The position numbers were made by a program, and so were the translations under genes. A stretch of DNA of 64,000 nucleotides from Vibrio bivalvicida. GTDB taxonomy: Bacteria > Pseudomonadota > Gammaproteobacteria > Enterobacterales > Vibrionaceae. Below the pieces are notes generated by a model that worked only from the letters and a program-made list of their open reading frames with translations, was not told the DNA's origin and searched no databases. This document shows, piece after piece, positions 33,742 to 42,004 of the stretch. The stretch covers positions 1 through 64,000 of the forward strand of contig NZ_LLEI02000015.1 in the NCBI RefSeq assembly GCF_001399455.2. Direction: 5' to 3'. Positions within the stretch are counted from its first letter, which is position 1. Each line of letters starts with the position of its first letter.

Positions 33742-35928
33742 ATGTATAAGAAAACTTTCCTGTCAGCTTCAATTGTTTTGGCCCTTGCGTCAACTGCTCA
33801 TGCCGAAGAATATGCCCTCTTCGACGAAGTTGTTGTTTCAGCGACTCGTACTGAACAGAACAAAGAAGATGTTTCAGCTTCTATTGATACTTTTTCGAAT
33901 GAGTATATCGATGATTCGCTCTCTAGTGATTTAAAGGATGTGTTGTTAAACACACCTGGTGTTGAGGCGACTACAGAAGGACGTTTTGGTATTTCAGGTT
34001 TCAACATCCGAGGTATGGATGGAGATAGGGTTAAAGTCGTTGTCGATGGCGTACAGCAAGTTACTCCTTACAACTCTGGTGGTGGCACCCAAGCGATTTA
34101 CCCTAACACTGTCGAAATAGATACACTTCAAGCGATTGAAATTAATAAAGGGGCTTCCTCTACTCTTTATGGTTCTAATGCTTTAGGTGGTGTAGTTGTA
34201 TTAAAGACCAAGGATCCCGAAGACTTTTTAGTGACAGATGGTGACGAATCACGTTTTGGTATTAAGTCTTCGTATTTTTCGAAAGATAGTCAGTTCAAAA
34301 ACACTTTAACTTGGGCTATGCGCCGAGGTGACATTGAAACTATTTTAATTGGCACTTACGCTCAAGGTAATGAAACAGAAACCTACGGTGATGGCTTAGA
34401 TGTTGAAGGTGAAAATCGAGGAGTAGCAAATCCTGCTGATATGGACATGAACAATATCCTTGCTAAAGTTTACTATCAGATAAACGAACGCAATCGAATT
34501 GGACTGATTTACGAACGTAACAATCAGACTTTTGACGAGAATAAGCTAAGTGGCAACTATACATCTAGCCACCCAATGATGGGAGACATAGTTACCTACG
34601 CGGATTCGCGTTCTAATGACGAGACGAAGCGAGAAAAAATCGGCGTGAACTATGAGCTTTTAGCTGAAAACGTTGCTTTTGACACCATGGCTTTAAATCT
34701 AAACTTTCAGACAACAGAAAGCACAAATGATAACTATGCAGTTGTAACTGACCATATGGGTATGATCGGATACAACGGTAAGCGTACGCGCAGTCGTTAT
34801 GCAGAAGATGAAACGATTCAGTTTGATGCTCAGTTTGACAAACTTGTTGGTTTAGAAAATTCTGCTCACGAAATTACATATGGACTCAACTACGTTGACA
34901 CCGACTTTTCACTGAATAACGTTGACCACTTCCACGACAATGGTACATCAAAGCCTGGAGCAACAAACGTTCCAGACGCGAAGATGAATCAGTGGGGATT
35001 ATTTGCCCAAGACAACATTTTCTTACTAGATGAAAAGCTAGTTGTTAATCTGGGCTTACGCTACGATGCGTTCGAGGCAACTCCATCTACTGATAGTGGT
35101 TTCGAAACTGTGCATAAAGCCAATAAAGATGATGCATTCACAGGAAAAATTGGTGCTGTTTATCACTTAAACGAAAAACTGAGTACATTTGCGCAGATTG
35201 GACAAGGATTTAAAGCTCCAACAATCGAGCAGCTTTATTACGAATATGATAAAGGCTCTGATTTCACACCTAACTCTCGCTTAAAAGCAGAGAAAAGTAC
35301 ATCTTACGAACTTGGCCTTCGTGGCAAGAATGAGTTCGGCAAGTTTGAACTTGTAGGTTTCTATAATGACTACAAAGATTTCATCTCTACACAGTCTCTA
35401 CCGGAAAAAACTCCTGGAAAAGAGCACTTTACGCTCGTTAACCTTGATGAAGTTGAGATCAAAGGGGTTGAATTTAGCAACACTCTACTGATTGACAAAT
35501 TGTTTGGTGCACCAGAAGGAACTTACACAACATTCTCTATTGCATACGCTGAAGGAGAAGACACCAAGAAGAATGAAAAACTAACTTCAGTTGCTCCTTT
35601 AACCTCTGTTGTTGGTCTTGGCTATGATAACTATGAACACAAGTTTGGTGGTTTAGCGACAATTAAGATGGTAGCAAGCAAAACTGACTGGCCGACTGAG
35701 AACTACAAATACGAGGACTCAGCTGGTTACGGCGTTGTTGATGTTACAGCTTACTACCAACCAATCAATGACTTAACGCTACGCGCGGGTCTATTTAACG
35801 CGTTTGATAAAAAATACTGGCAATACGATGACTTCACTGTTGATTCATCAGCAAAAACGGCATCATACAAAGACCGCTACTCTCAACCGGGTCGAAACTG
35901 GGGTGTGAGCCTAGATTACCAATTCTAA
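33742..35928 (+). CDS. TonB-dependent outer-membrane haem/haemoglobin-type receptor
   Basis: A 728-aa receptor. Signal peptide residues 1-21 (ASTAHA). The TonB box region is DEVVVSATRTEQ (about 28-39). The plug domain runs to about 165 (GRFGISGFNIRGMDGDRVKVVVDG; INKGASSTLYGSNALGGVV). The barrel ends in SLDYQF with a terminal Phe. A haem-receptor-like FKAP motif (GFKAPTIEQLYYEY, compare FRAP) is followed by TPNSRLKAEKS (compare NPNL), the pattern of the haemoglobin/haem receptor group that includes Vibrio HutA. Substrate is therefore probably haem or haemoglobin, not proven. Regulation by Fur is likely from the upstream box. It ends with a strong terminator. Confidence 0.9.
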   Translation: MYKKTFLSASIVLALASTAHAEEYALFDEVVVSATRTEQNKEDVSASIDTFSNEYIDDSLSSDLKDVLLNTPGVEATTEGRFGISGFNIRGMDGDRVKVVVDGVQQVTPYNSGGGTQAIYPNTVEIDTLQAIEINKGASSTLYGSNALGGVVVLKTKDPEDFLVTDGDESRFGIKSSYFSKDSQFKNTLTWAMRRGDIETILIGTYAQGNETETYGDGLDVEGENRGVANPADMDMNNILAKVYYQINERNRIGLIYERNNQTFDENKLSGNYTSSHPMMGDIVTYADSRSNDETKREKIGVNYELLAENVAFDTMALNLNFQTTESTNDNYAVVTDHMGMIGYNGKRTRSRYAEDETIQFDAQFDKLVGLENSAHEITYGLNYVDTDFSLNNVDHFHDNGTSKPGATNVPDAKMNQWGLFAQDNIFLLDEKLVVNLGLRYDAFEATPSTDSGFETVHKANKDDAFTGKIGAVYHLNEKLSTFAQIGQGFKAPTIEQLYYEYDKGSDFTPNSRLKAEKSTSYELGLRGKNEFGKFELVGFYNDYKDFISTQSLPEKTPGKEHFTLVNLDEVEIKGVEFSNTLLIDKLFGAPEGTYTTFSIAYAEGEDTKKNEKLTSVAPLTSVVGLGYDNYEHKFGGLATIKMVASKTDWPTENYKYEDSAGYGVVDVTAYYQPINDLTLRAGLFNAFDKKYWQYDDFTVDSSAKTASYKDRYSQPGRNWGVSLDYQF

Positions 35929-35944
35929 TTTAGAACTTTAAAAC

Positions 35945-35972
35945 AAAAGCCAGCTATCAAGCTGGCTTTTTT
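35945..35972 (+). terminator. terminator of the TonB receptor gene
   Basis: AAAAGCCAGC (35945-35954) and GCTGGCTTTT (35961-35970) with loop TATCAA, then TT. Confidence 0.85.
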
Positions 35973-36017
35973 AGTTAATTACCTACTTAAATTATAACTA
36001 TCAGTAAGTTAGAGGTA

Positions 36018-36045
36018 ATAAAAAAGCCCCTAAACTAGGAGCTTT
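36018..36045 (-). terminator. terminator of the 25-aa gene
   Basis: On the minus strand AAAGCTCC (36045-36038) pairs with GGGGCTTT (36030-36023), one G-U, followed by TTTATTACC after a longer T run. It ends the transcript of the 25-aa gene. Confidence 0.65.
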
Positions 36046-36095
36046 CTTGGGTATATTCATCAAAAAGTATAGAAAAAATGGTATGAATAGACCGA

Positions 36096-36173
36096 TTATT
36101 TAGCTGCTGCCATCTCTTTCTTAACCATTACAGCTGCTGCAACGATGAAAGTGATGATAAGACCTAGCTCCAT
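36096..36173 (-). CDS. 25-aa single-helix membrane protein
   Basis: A 25-aa protein: MELGLIITFIVAAAVMVKKE followed by MAAAK. AGGGG lies 7 bases before the ATG and a terminator follows, so the unit is complete. Residues 3-17 form one membrane helix with a positively charged end, the shape of small inner-membrane proteins that join larger complexes. A -10-like TAGAAT lies upstream on the minus strand near 36230. No family is recognised with certainty. It is too short for normal gene finding. Confidence 0.7.
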   Translation of the reverse strand: MELGLIITFIVAAAVMVKKEMAAAK

Positions 36174-36375
36174 TACAAACCCCTAAAGTAAAGTTGGAAA
36201 AACCGAAAAGAAACTGCGGCTATTCTAACACCATTAAAAAACTATGATACCCCTTAACGAGATTTTTACGTTTTATATCGATTGAGATCAAATATTGCGT
36301 CGTGATGTCTATTTTCTACAATCTTACTAATCAATTAGTTTATAAAATGGTTTAGAGAATTGTTCTAATGCGAAG

Positions 36376-36627
36376 CTATTTCATAGTAACTTTGCCACCG
36401 ATTATTTTGTAAGCAGGAGTGCCTCTAATCAAAGTCTCTCGGGCAAACTCGCCACCACATTGAGGGCAAATACAGGGCTGTTCGGTGTAATCAGAAACAA
36501 TTCTTTCCTTAAAACATTTCACAAGAGCCCCTTTGCCCCCTTTTCGGTACTTAAATAACTGGGTTTTACATTTTGCGCAGTAAATCTCGACCGTTTTAGA
36601 CGGTTGTTTCTTATTAGGTTTCGCCAC
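36376..36627 (-). CDS. small zinc-ribbon protein
   Basis: An 83-aa basic protein with two CxxC pairs: YCAKCKTQLFKYRKGGKG (about residues 16-33) and CICPQCGGEFARETLIRG (about 52-69); a further Cys precedes the second pair. It starts with GTG, and the stop of the upstream SgrR-like gene overlaps by one base (TAGTG), so translation is coupled. It probably binds one zinc ion. The basic N-terminus suggests contact with nucleic acid or protein, but nothing shows which. The tight coupling to the regulator is its best clue. Confidence 0.85.
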   Translation of the reverse strand: MAKPNKKQPSKTVEIYCAKCKTQLFKYRKGGKGALVKCFKERIVSDYTEQPCICPQCGGEFARETLIRGTPAYKIIGGKVTMK

Positions 36628-38345
36628 TACCCTTCCTCTTGATGCGAGTTTGTTGCCTCAGCAATTTCAGGTTTGACCCAAACTTTGCTGAAATCAAACC
36701 ATCCAAGCGCATTACATTTCGCATTTTGTAGCGAACCACAATGATCTTTACTCACTCCTAACCAACAGTGAAACATGGGAATGAGTTGCATCTTTTCTAC
36801 TAGAGACTTTCCAAGCTCTTGTGCAGGGAAACTAGCATTTTGTGTTGCTTGCCACTCTTGTACGACTTTAGTCCAATGTTCAAAATCCTCTTCGCGGCTA
36901 AGTGCCTCAATATCACTATTATTGAGTAGCCACCCTGCTAGCGAATCATCCCTGTTGGTGGTGATTCCCATCGGTTTAACCCAAATGTCCACTTCTGAAG
37001 TATCTTCAACGGTCAAGTCATAGTTAATAAAGTTAACGCTCAATCCATCCTCCTTAAGCAAGCTTTCAATACATTTGACCAACGTTGGGAACATTGGGTG
37101 CTGACCGTGGTAAGCAATAGTGACAGAGCGATAGGAAGGTGGTGACGTATAACCATGCCTTGTATGGTGATACCAACCCGGCTTTAACCCATGTGCAGGA
37201 AGTACTCCTAGTTCGACGATTTTCTCTTGAGGTAGATGCTGGAATAAATTTAATGTGCCCAACTTCTGGGTGAAGTAATTCGCCCAATCATTGGCCGCTG
37301 CTAGTCCATTTTTCCGGTTGAGTAGTAAATAGGTGCAACCCGGATCGAGGTCTACGCTATCGGCATAGTTGGCCACTTCAGGCTTAAGGGGTTTAGATAA
37401 GCTCGGGAAAATCATCGACGAATGTAGGTCATCAATCACCCACACTTCAATTCGATCTAACAAGGGCCTAAAACCAAAGTAACCGTCAAAGGCTTGTAAG
37501 ACGAGGCGTTTATTGTCATTTTGAATGACTCGGTAAGGTCCTGTACCAACAGGGAACAGATCATAATCCTCTGCTCTATTCTCCTGCGGCAACATAATTT
37601 TCGCGCAAGATTCAGAAAGCAATAGCGCCAATTGATAATCATCGCGTGAAAGTTTCACATCGACGATTAAGTGACTCGGAGAACTCACGTCTGCGATATG
37701 TGAAAACAGCTTCTTCTGTCTAAGTGTCAATAAGTTATCAACTACCGCTTGAGATGTCAGCAAGTCTCCATTGTGAAACCTAACACTCGGACGAATGTAA
37801 AAACGCCAATGTCGAGGGGTGAGCATTTCCCATGAATGGGCCAGATCAGGTTGAAGTTGTTCACTGTCATCGATGTAAGTTAAACCACTGAAAATCTGCT
37901 GAACAATATGCAGTTCAGAGCGTCGAATCGGTAACGTAGGATTTAACGTAGAAAGTGGTCGGTAATATGGCAGCCTGACAACTTGCTGGCCTTCTTGATG
38001 AACAATACCAAGATAGCTTTCAACCACTTGAGCAAGTTTTGCCGTATCTTGATCTAAAACTTTTAGCGCTTGGCCAATTTTCCCTTCTTCAAGGTATCGG
38101 CGCGCTAGGTTTTCGCTGACATCAGCGCGGCTACGTTTAAAGATTAACTGAGATAACTTTCCTCGACCGGGAGCTGGGTGCCATTCCAACCACCCTTCTT
38201 CTTCCATTTTGTTCAGGACAATTCGAGCGTTACGACGGGTACAAAACAGTATCTCGGTGATATCTTCAAGCTGGACACCGCAATCTTGCCCCTTGTAATG
38301 CTCAAACAAGGTTTCGAACTGAACTCTAAGTCTTGGGCTGCTCAT
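36627..38345 (-). CDS. SgrR-family transcriptional regulator
   Basis: A 572-aa regulator with an N-terminal winged helix (about residues 5-105: LRVQFETLFEHYKGQDCGVQ, LEDITEILFCTRRNARIVLNKMEEEGW) and a C-terminal SBP_bac_5 solute-binding domain (about 165-540: RPLSTLNPTLPIRRSELHIVQQIFSGL; HSWEMLTPRHWRFYIRPSVRFHNGD). This is the SgrR architecture. In E. coli SgrR activates the sgrS sRNA under glucose-phosphate stress. Neither sgrS nor sgrT nor a transporter operon is adjacent, so the regulated target is unknown. It is cotranscribed with a small zinc-ribbon gene. Confidence 0.9.
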   Translation of the reverse strand: MSSPRLRVQFETLFEHYKGQDCGVQLEDITEILFCTRRNARIVLNKMEEEGWLEWHPAPGRGKLSQLIFKRSRADVSENLARRYLEEGKIGQALKVLDQDTAKLAQVVESYLGIVHQEGQQVVRLPYYRPLSTLNPTLPIRRSELHIVQQIFSGLTYIDDSEQLQPDLAHSWEMLTPRHWRFYIRPSVRFHNGDLLTSQAVVDNLLTLRQKKLFSHIADVSSPSHLIVDVKLSRDDYQLALLLSESCAKIMLPQENRAEDYDLFPVGTGPYRVIQNDNKRLVLQAFDGYFGFRPLLDRIEVWVIDDLHSSMIFPSLSKPLKPEVANYADSVDLDPGCTYLLLNRKNGLAAANDWANYFTQKLGTLNLFQHLPQEKIVELGVLPAHGLKPGWYHHTRHGYTSPPSYRSVTIAYHGQHPMFPTLVKCIESLLKEDGLSVNFINYDLTVEDTSEVDIWVKPMGITTNRDDSLAGWLLNNSDIEALSREEDFEHWTKVVQEWQATQNASFPAQELGKSLVEKMQLIPMFHCWLGVSKDHCGSLQNAKCNALGWFDFSKVWVKPEIAEATNSHQEEG

Positions 38346-38422
38346 AAAGAGGAAATCTCATTCTAGTTAACCTAGCTCTAAGTTTCCTCATTTAATATTC
38401 TCGAATCAAGACAAAAACACGA

Positions 38423-38656
38423 TTATTGGACTTGGCTGCCGATTTGCTCAGCAATCTGTTGGATTTGTTGTTCATTGTCCAATTTTATCGACCACTTGGT
38501 TTCGCTGCCGTTGGCGGCAATAACATTAGCCCCTCTACCTATCAAAGTGATAGCATCGGTTTGCGCTTGTAGCGTCACCATGTGCTCACCTGAAAGCTTT
38601 ACCACCACTTCGTGGTTAGTCACAATGATTTTTCCGCTTTTAAAAGGAATCATCAT
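38423..38656 (-). CDS. small hypothetical protein, DUF3389-like
   Basis: A 77-aa protein starting MMIPFKSGKIIVTNHEVVVK, followed by LSGEHMVTLQAQTDAITLIG and ending WSIKLDNEQQIQQIAEQIGSQ. It should form a small beta sheet with a C-terminal helix. From memory it matches the Vibrio family DUF3389. AGGAC precedes two tandem ATGs. It starts two bases after the thioesterase stop, so both are one operon. No function is known. Confidence 0.75.
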   Translation of the reverse strand: MMIPFKSGKIIVTNHEVVVKLSGEHMVTLQAQTDAITLIGRGANVIAANGSETKWSIKLDNEQQIQQIAEQIGSQVQ

Positions 38657-38658
38657 CG

Positions 38659-39105
38659 TTATAGTCCTTTGTCTGACGACGCTGATTTTTTATGTTTAAC
38701 GGCGATGGTCAACCGACTCGTACACACCAAGCGTTCGCGCTCATCAGTAATGTTGATTTGCCACACTTGAGTGGATACCCCTAGATGAATTGGCTTGGCT
38801 GTACCAATAACGGTGCCACTTCTCATTGAACGTACATGGTTGGCATTAATATCGAGGCCCACGCAGTAACTTCCTTTTGCAACACAAAAATTAGCAGCGA
38901 CTGAACCGAGGGTTTCGGCCAAGACAACAGACGCACCACCGTGCAACATACCAAGAGGTTGGTGAGTAAACGAACAAACAGGCATAGTGGCCGCTATGAA
39001 ATCATCACCTACCTCGGTATAAATAATGTTTAGGTGATCTATCAAAGTATTTTCTGACGTCTTATTAAGGGCTTCAAGACTGATCGATTTTTTCCAGATT
39101 GTCAT
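38659..39105 (-). CDS. hotdog-fold acyl-CoA thioesterase (MenI/YdiI-like)
   Basis: A 148-aa hotdog thioesterase. The start at 39105 (MTIWKKSISLEALNK) fits the family; the longer frame adds MECI only. The signature helix HQPLGMLHGGASVVLAETLGSVAAN contains the catalytic Glu region, and NANHVRSMRSGTVIGTAKPIHLG is typical of the PaaI/YdiI/EntH group. Such enzymes hydrolyse aromatic or short acyl-CoA, in E. coli 1,4-dihydroxy-2-naphthoyl-CoA for menaquinone. No menaquinone genes are adjacent here, so substrate is open. It is the first gene of a two-gene operon and divergent from the M48 protease gene. Confidence 0.9.
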   Translation of the reverse strand: MTIWKKSISLEALNKTSENTLIDHLNIIYTEVGDDFIAATMPVCSFTHQPLGMLHGGASVVLAETLGSVAANFCVAKGSYCVGLDINANHVRSMRSGTVIGTAKPIHLGVSTQVWQINITDERERLVCTSRLTIAVKHKKSASSDKGL

Positions 39106-39209
39106 TATGCATTCCACTACTGAATGTGATTACCAAGAATTGTACGCTAATGCTATGATGTGTATAGCTAAATAGTAAGTTTAATATTGCGATTGAAACG
39201 GAGAATTCA

Positions 39210-39998
39210 ATGCAGACGTGGTTTAAATTGGTCACTCTCACTGCCGCAATGGCAATGACAGCGTGTACTTCTTCCCCGACAGGTCGTAACCAGTTGCTTC
39301 TTTTTTCAGATTCAGATATGAGTAGTTTAGGTGCCCAATCGTTCGAGCAAATGAAGAAGGAGCTCAAGATCAGCTCTGACGCCAAAACAAATGCTTATGT
39401 TCAGTGCGTAACAGATACGATTACTAAACATGTCCCGAAACAACCAGGATTTGATCGCTGGGAAGTCGTCGTGTTTGATAGTGATCAAGTCAATGCGTTC
39501 GCGTTACCAGGCGGCAAAATTGGTGTCTATACCGGCTTACTTAAAGTAGCGGTCACTCAAGACCAGCTAGCCACCGTTATTGGTCATGAGATCGCACATG
39601 TACTTGCCGATCATAGCAATGAGCGACTATCTCAGTCTCAAATTGCTAATGCTGGACTTCAACTGACCAATATAGCACTCGGTTCTTCCGAATACGCACA
39701 GTATCGAGGAGCAACCATGGCAGCGCTTGGATTAGGCGTACAATATGGTGTTTTAATGCCCTACGGTAGGACTCAAGAATCTGAAGCGGATATTGTTGGG
39801 TTAGAATTGATGGCGAAGTCTGGCTTTGATCCTAACCAGAGTGTCGATCTATGGAAAAACATGGCTAAGGCATCTGGCGGCGCTCAACCGCCAGAACTGC
39901 TCTCAACGCACCCTTCTCATGGAACTCGCATTCAGGACCTATCCGCTAAAATACAGACGTTGCCCGATAACAATGTACAACGTCCGAACTGTATTTAA
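39210..39998 (+). CDS. M48-family metalloprotease lipoprotein (LoiP-like)
   Basis: A 262-aa zinc protease. Lipoprotein signal: MQTWFKLVTLTAAMAMTAC, lipobox MTAC with Cys19; Thr follows, predicting the outer membrane. The zinc site is HEIAH (His126, Glu127, His130) and the third ligand is the Glu of QESEAD at about 190-192. The stretch NAFALPGGKIGVYTGLL just before HExxH is typical of periplasmic YggG/LoiP and BepA-type proteases, which degrade misfolded outer-membrane proteins. There is no TPR domain, so it is closer to LoiP than to BepA. GGAGA lies before the ATG. A strong terminator follows. Confidence 0.93.
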   Translation: MQTWFKLVTLTAAMAMTACTSSPTGRNQLLLFSDSDMSSLGAQSFEQMKKELKISSDAKTNAYVQCVTDTITKHVPKQPGFDRWEVVVFDSDQVNAFALPGGKIGVYTGLLKVAVTQDQLATVIGHEIAHVLADHSNERLSQSQIANAGLQLTNIALGSSEYAQYRGATMAALGLGVQYGVLMPYGRTQESEADIVGLELMAKSGFDPNQSVDLWKNMAKASGGAQPPELLSTHPSHGTRIQDLSAKIQTLPDNNVQRPNCI

Positions 39999-40005
39999 AC
40001 ATTTA

Positions 40006-40031
40006 AAAAGGGAGCTACATTGCTCCCTTTT
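40006..40031. terminator. convergent terminator
   Basis: AAAAGGGAGC (40006-40015), loop TACATT, GCTCCCTTTT (40022-40031). The stem is identical to the terminator at 32548-32572. Confidence 0.85.
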
Positions 40032-40040
40032 CTCTTTACT

Positions 40041-41123
40041 TTATGTACCTAATATAAGCAGTGGCAAGCTCAACAATTGGTCTCCAGTTGAAGCAAAGAA
40101 CCAAATAATTCCAATCAATGAAGCAACAAGCCCAATGTACCAAACTGCAGCGACAGCTTGACCGTATCTATCCAGCGGAAGTAAGTGACTATGATGCCTT
40201 CCCCTCCACTCAATCACGATTTCCAGCATGCCCATGATAAGCAGGAAACCAAACAACGTAAGTCCTAGTGAGTAGCTTAACACTACGCCACCAGCGGCAG
40301 CTGCGGTACACAAGACAATTCCTGCCACACTGTTCATGGAGAAACTGATGCTCTTCAATACATGACCGCCGTCAAGTGGCAATATCGGTAGCAAGTTGAA
40401 TAGATTTAGAAATGCATTAAATACCGCTAACCCTGCGAAGAACATCTCGCCAGTGATCAAGTAGGCAATTAGCAGGGTGACAGACAGAATTAAACCAAAC
40501 ATCGGCCCCATGATTGAAATGACTACGTCTTGCCAACGCGTATTTATCTTTTCGTCGCTTAATGCAAGCCCACCAAGAAATGGTACTAAATAGATGCCTT
40601 TTGTCTTCATACCGAAGTACTTCATCGCGCGTACATGGCCATATTCGTGAAAGACCAAACACGCAATCAAAGCCAGCGCAAATTGAAAAGAAAACAACCA
40701 TGAATACGCAGCTAAACTTGCCGACGCAAGCACTACTTTAATCAGCTTTGCGCTCTTAAGTGCTTTCATCCCAAGCGATAAAAGACCAATAAGGCTAAAC
40801 TTTCTTTCTGGCTCAGGCTTAGTAAACGGTGTTTGCTTTTCTATATCTTTAGTATTGCGACTTCCTTGCTCAATGACTTGGCTATCAACTGTTGCAACAT
40901 ACTCTAAGACAAATGGTTGCCATATCAGATTAGTTTCTAATTTACATGCCAGCTCTTGCTCACCATTAAGTAAAGTAAATTCATGGTAGGATTTCTCACC
41001 ACGGTCGGCATTAGCATCAAGCTGAGAAACGAGTTGATTGTTCCAAAACAGTTGCTGCCAACCCGCCATAGAGCCTTCGAGTCTAAGTGGTTTGCTTAAA
41101 AACTCAATTGATAATAATTCCAA
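40041..41123 (-). CDS. site-2 protease family (M50) membrane metalloprotease
   Basis: A 360-aa integral membrane protease. An N-terminal soluble part of about 100 residues, of beta character, precedes the membrane domain. The zinc motif HEYGH is His159-Glu160-His163 (CLVFHEYGHVRAMKYFG). The second active-site motif NLLPILPLDGGHVL (near 245-260) supplies the Asp. About six hydrophobic segments are seen. PDZ domains, present in RseP, are missing. The substrate is unknown; such proteases cut transmembrane segments of regulators or process exported peptides. It is convergent with the M48 gene and divergent from yjdM across a region holding a 19-bp palindrome. Confidence 0.88.
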   Translation of the reverse strand: MELLSIEFLSKPLRLEGSMAGWQQLFWNNQLVSQLDANADRGEKSYHEFTLLNGEQELACKLETNLIWQPFVLEYVATVDSQVIEQGSRNTKDIEKQTPFTKPEPERKFSLIGLLSLGMKALKSAKLIKVVLASASLAAYSWLFSFQFALALIACLVFHEYGHVRAMKYFGMKTKGIYLVPFLGGLALSDEKINTRWQDVVISIMGPMFGLILSVTLLIAYLITGEMFFAGLAVFNAFLNLFNLLPILPLDGGHVLKSISFSMNSVAGIVLCTAAAAGGVVLSYSLGLTLFGFLLIMGMLEIVIEWRGRHHSHLLPLDRYGQAVAAVWYIGLVASLIGIIWFFASTGDQLLSLPLLILGT

Positions 41124-41196
41124 TGTCTAACCTACTAAATTGATATAACAACGAGTCTGATTATGCCAATCTAGACTAAATAGGTAAAGGAATTGC

Positions 41197-41215
41197 TGAC
41201 AATGTGACATTGTCA
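41197..41215. promoter_or_regulatory. 19-bp perfect palindrome between the M50 protease gene and yjdM
   Basis: TGACAATGT and ACATTGTCA flank a single G, a perfect dyad. It lies 74 bases before the protease start and 162 before yjdM. It looks like an operator for a dimeric regulator; the family is not recognised. Confidence 0.55.
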
Positions 41216-41376
41216 CTAACCATAAGGCATTGATTGTTCAAATCATGTTGTTCAAGTTTCTCATGAAAAGTAAGAATTCGTCGATTTATCGATTTGGATT
41301 AGGATTACGCTTTATTTTTGACAGATAAAGTGGATAATAGCCGGCGTTATTAACACCTATAAAATGTGAGTCCATT

Positions 41377-41934
41377 ATGTCTTCTGAAGCAACTATGCTA
41401 GAACGCTGCCAATCAAAATGTGAATTATGTGCTGCTGATGCACCATTAACGGCATACGCTGTTCCCCCGCACAGCCATGTGACAGTAGATTACGGAATCA
41501 TGGTTTGTGACAAGTGTCTTGGTGAGATCGATGAACCAAAAGACATCAACCACTGGCGTTGTCTAAACGACAGCATGTGGAGCCAAGTTCCTGCGGTTCA
41601 AGTTACTGCATGGCGTCAGCTAACTCGCTTGAACACAGAAAGCTGGGCGCAAGACGCGCTAGACATGATGTACATGGAAGAAGAGCAAATGAACTGGGCA
41701 ATGACTGGCATGTCTGCAGATGACAAACCATTCGATTGCAACGGCGTTGAACTTAAAAAAGGTGACGACGTAACGGTTATCAAAGACCTACCAGTGAAAG
41801 GCACTAACCAAGTGATCAAGCAAGGCACGGTTATCCGTGGCATCAGCATTGGCGACGATCCTATGCTTGTTTCTGGTAAAGCAAACGGCGGTCAATCTAT
41901 GTACGTTATCGCGGAATACTGCCGTAAGAAGTAA
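41377..41934 (+). CDS. yjdM: YjdM/PhnA-domain zinc protein
   Basis: A 185-aa protein of the PhnA (YjdM) family. An N-terminal zinc ribbon has CELCAAD (about residues 15-21) and MVCDKCLGE (about 48-56). The C-terminal PhnA domain follows: DCNGVELKKGDDVTVIKDLPVKGTNQVIKQGTVIRG (about 128-163), ending YVIAEYCRKK. Despite the old name, YjdM is not needed for phosphonate use, and its role is unknown. This protein is longer than E. coli YjdM (111 aa) because of an added central part (about 60-125, MYMEEEQMNWAMTG). Codon bias is high. The gene ends in a good terminator. Confidence 0.88.
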   Translation: MSSEATMLERCQSKCELCAADAPLTAYAVPPHSHVTVDYGIMVCDKCLGEIDEPKDINHWRCLNDSMWSQVPAVQVTAWRQLTRLNTESWAQDALDMMYMEEEQMNWAMTGMSADDKPFDCNGVELKKGDDVTVIKDLPVKGTNQVIKQGTVIRGISIGDDPMLVSGKANGGQSMYVIAEYCRKK

Positions 41935-41960
41935 TTCTTTTTTATGACTAAGTAATCAAG

Positions 41961-41990
41961 AAAGGCGCTCAACTGTGAGCGCCTTTTTAC
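41961..41990. terminator. convergent terminator
   Basis: AAAGGCGCTCA (41961-41971), loop ACTG, TGAGCGCCTTT (41976-41986), then TT. It lies between yjdM and the amylopullulanase gene. Confidence 0.85.
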
Positions 41991-42004
41991 TATTGATTGA
42001 GTGT

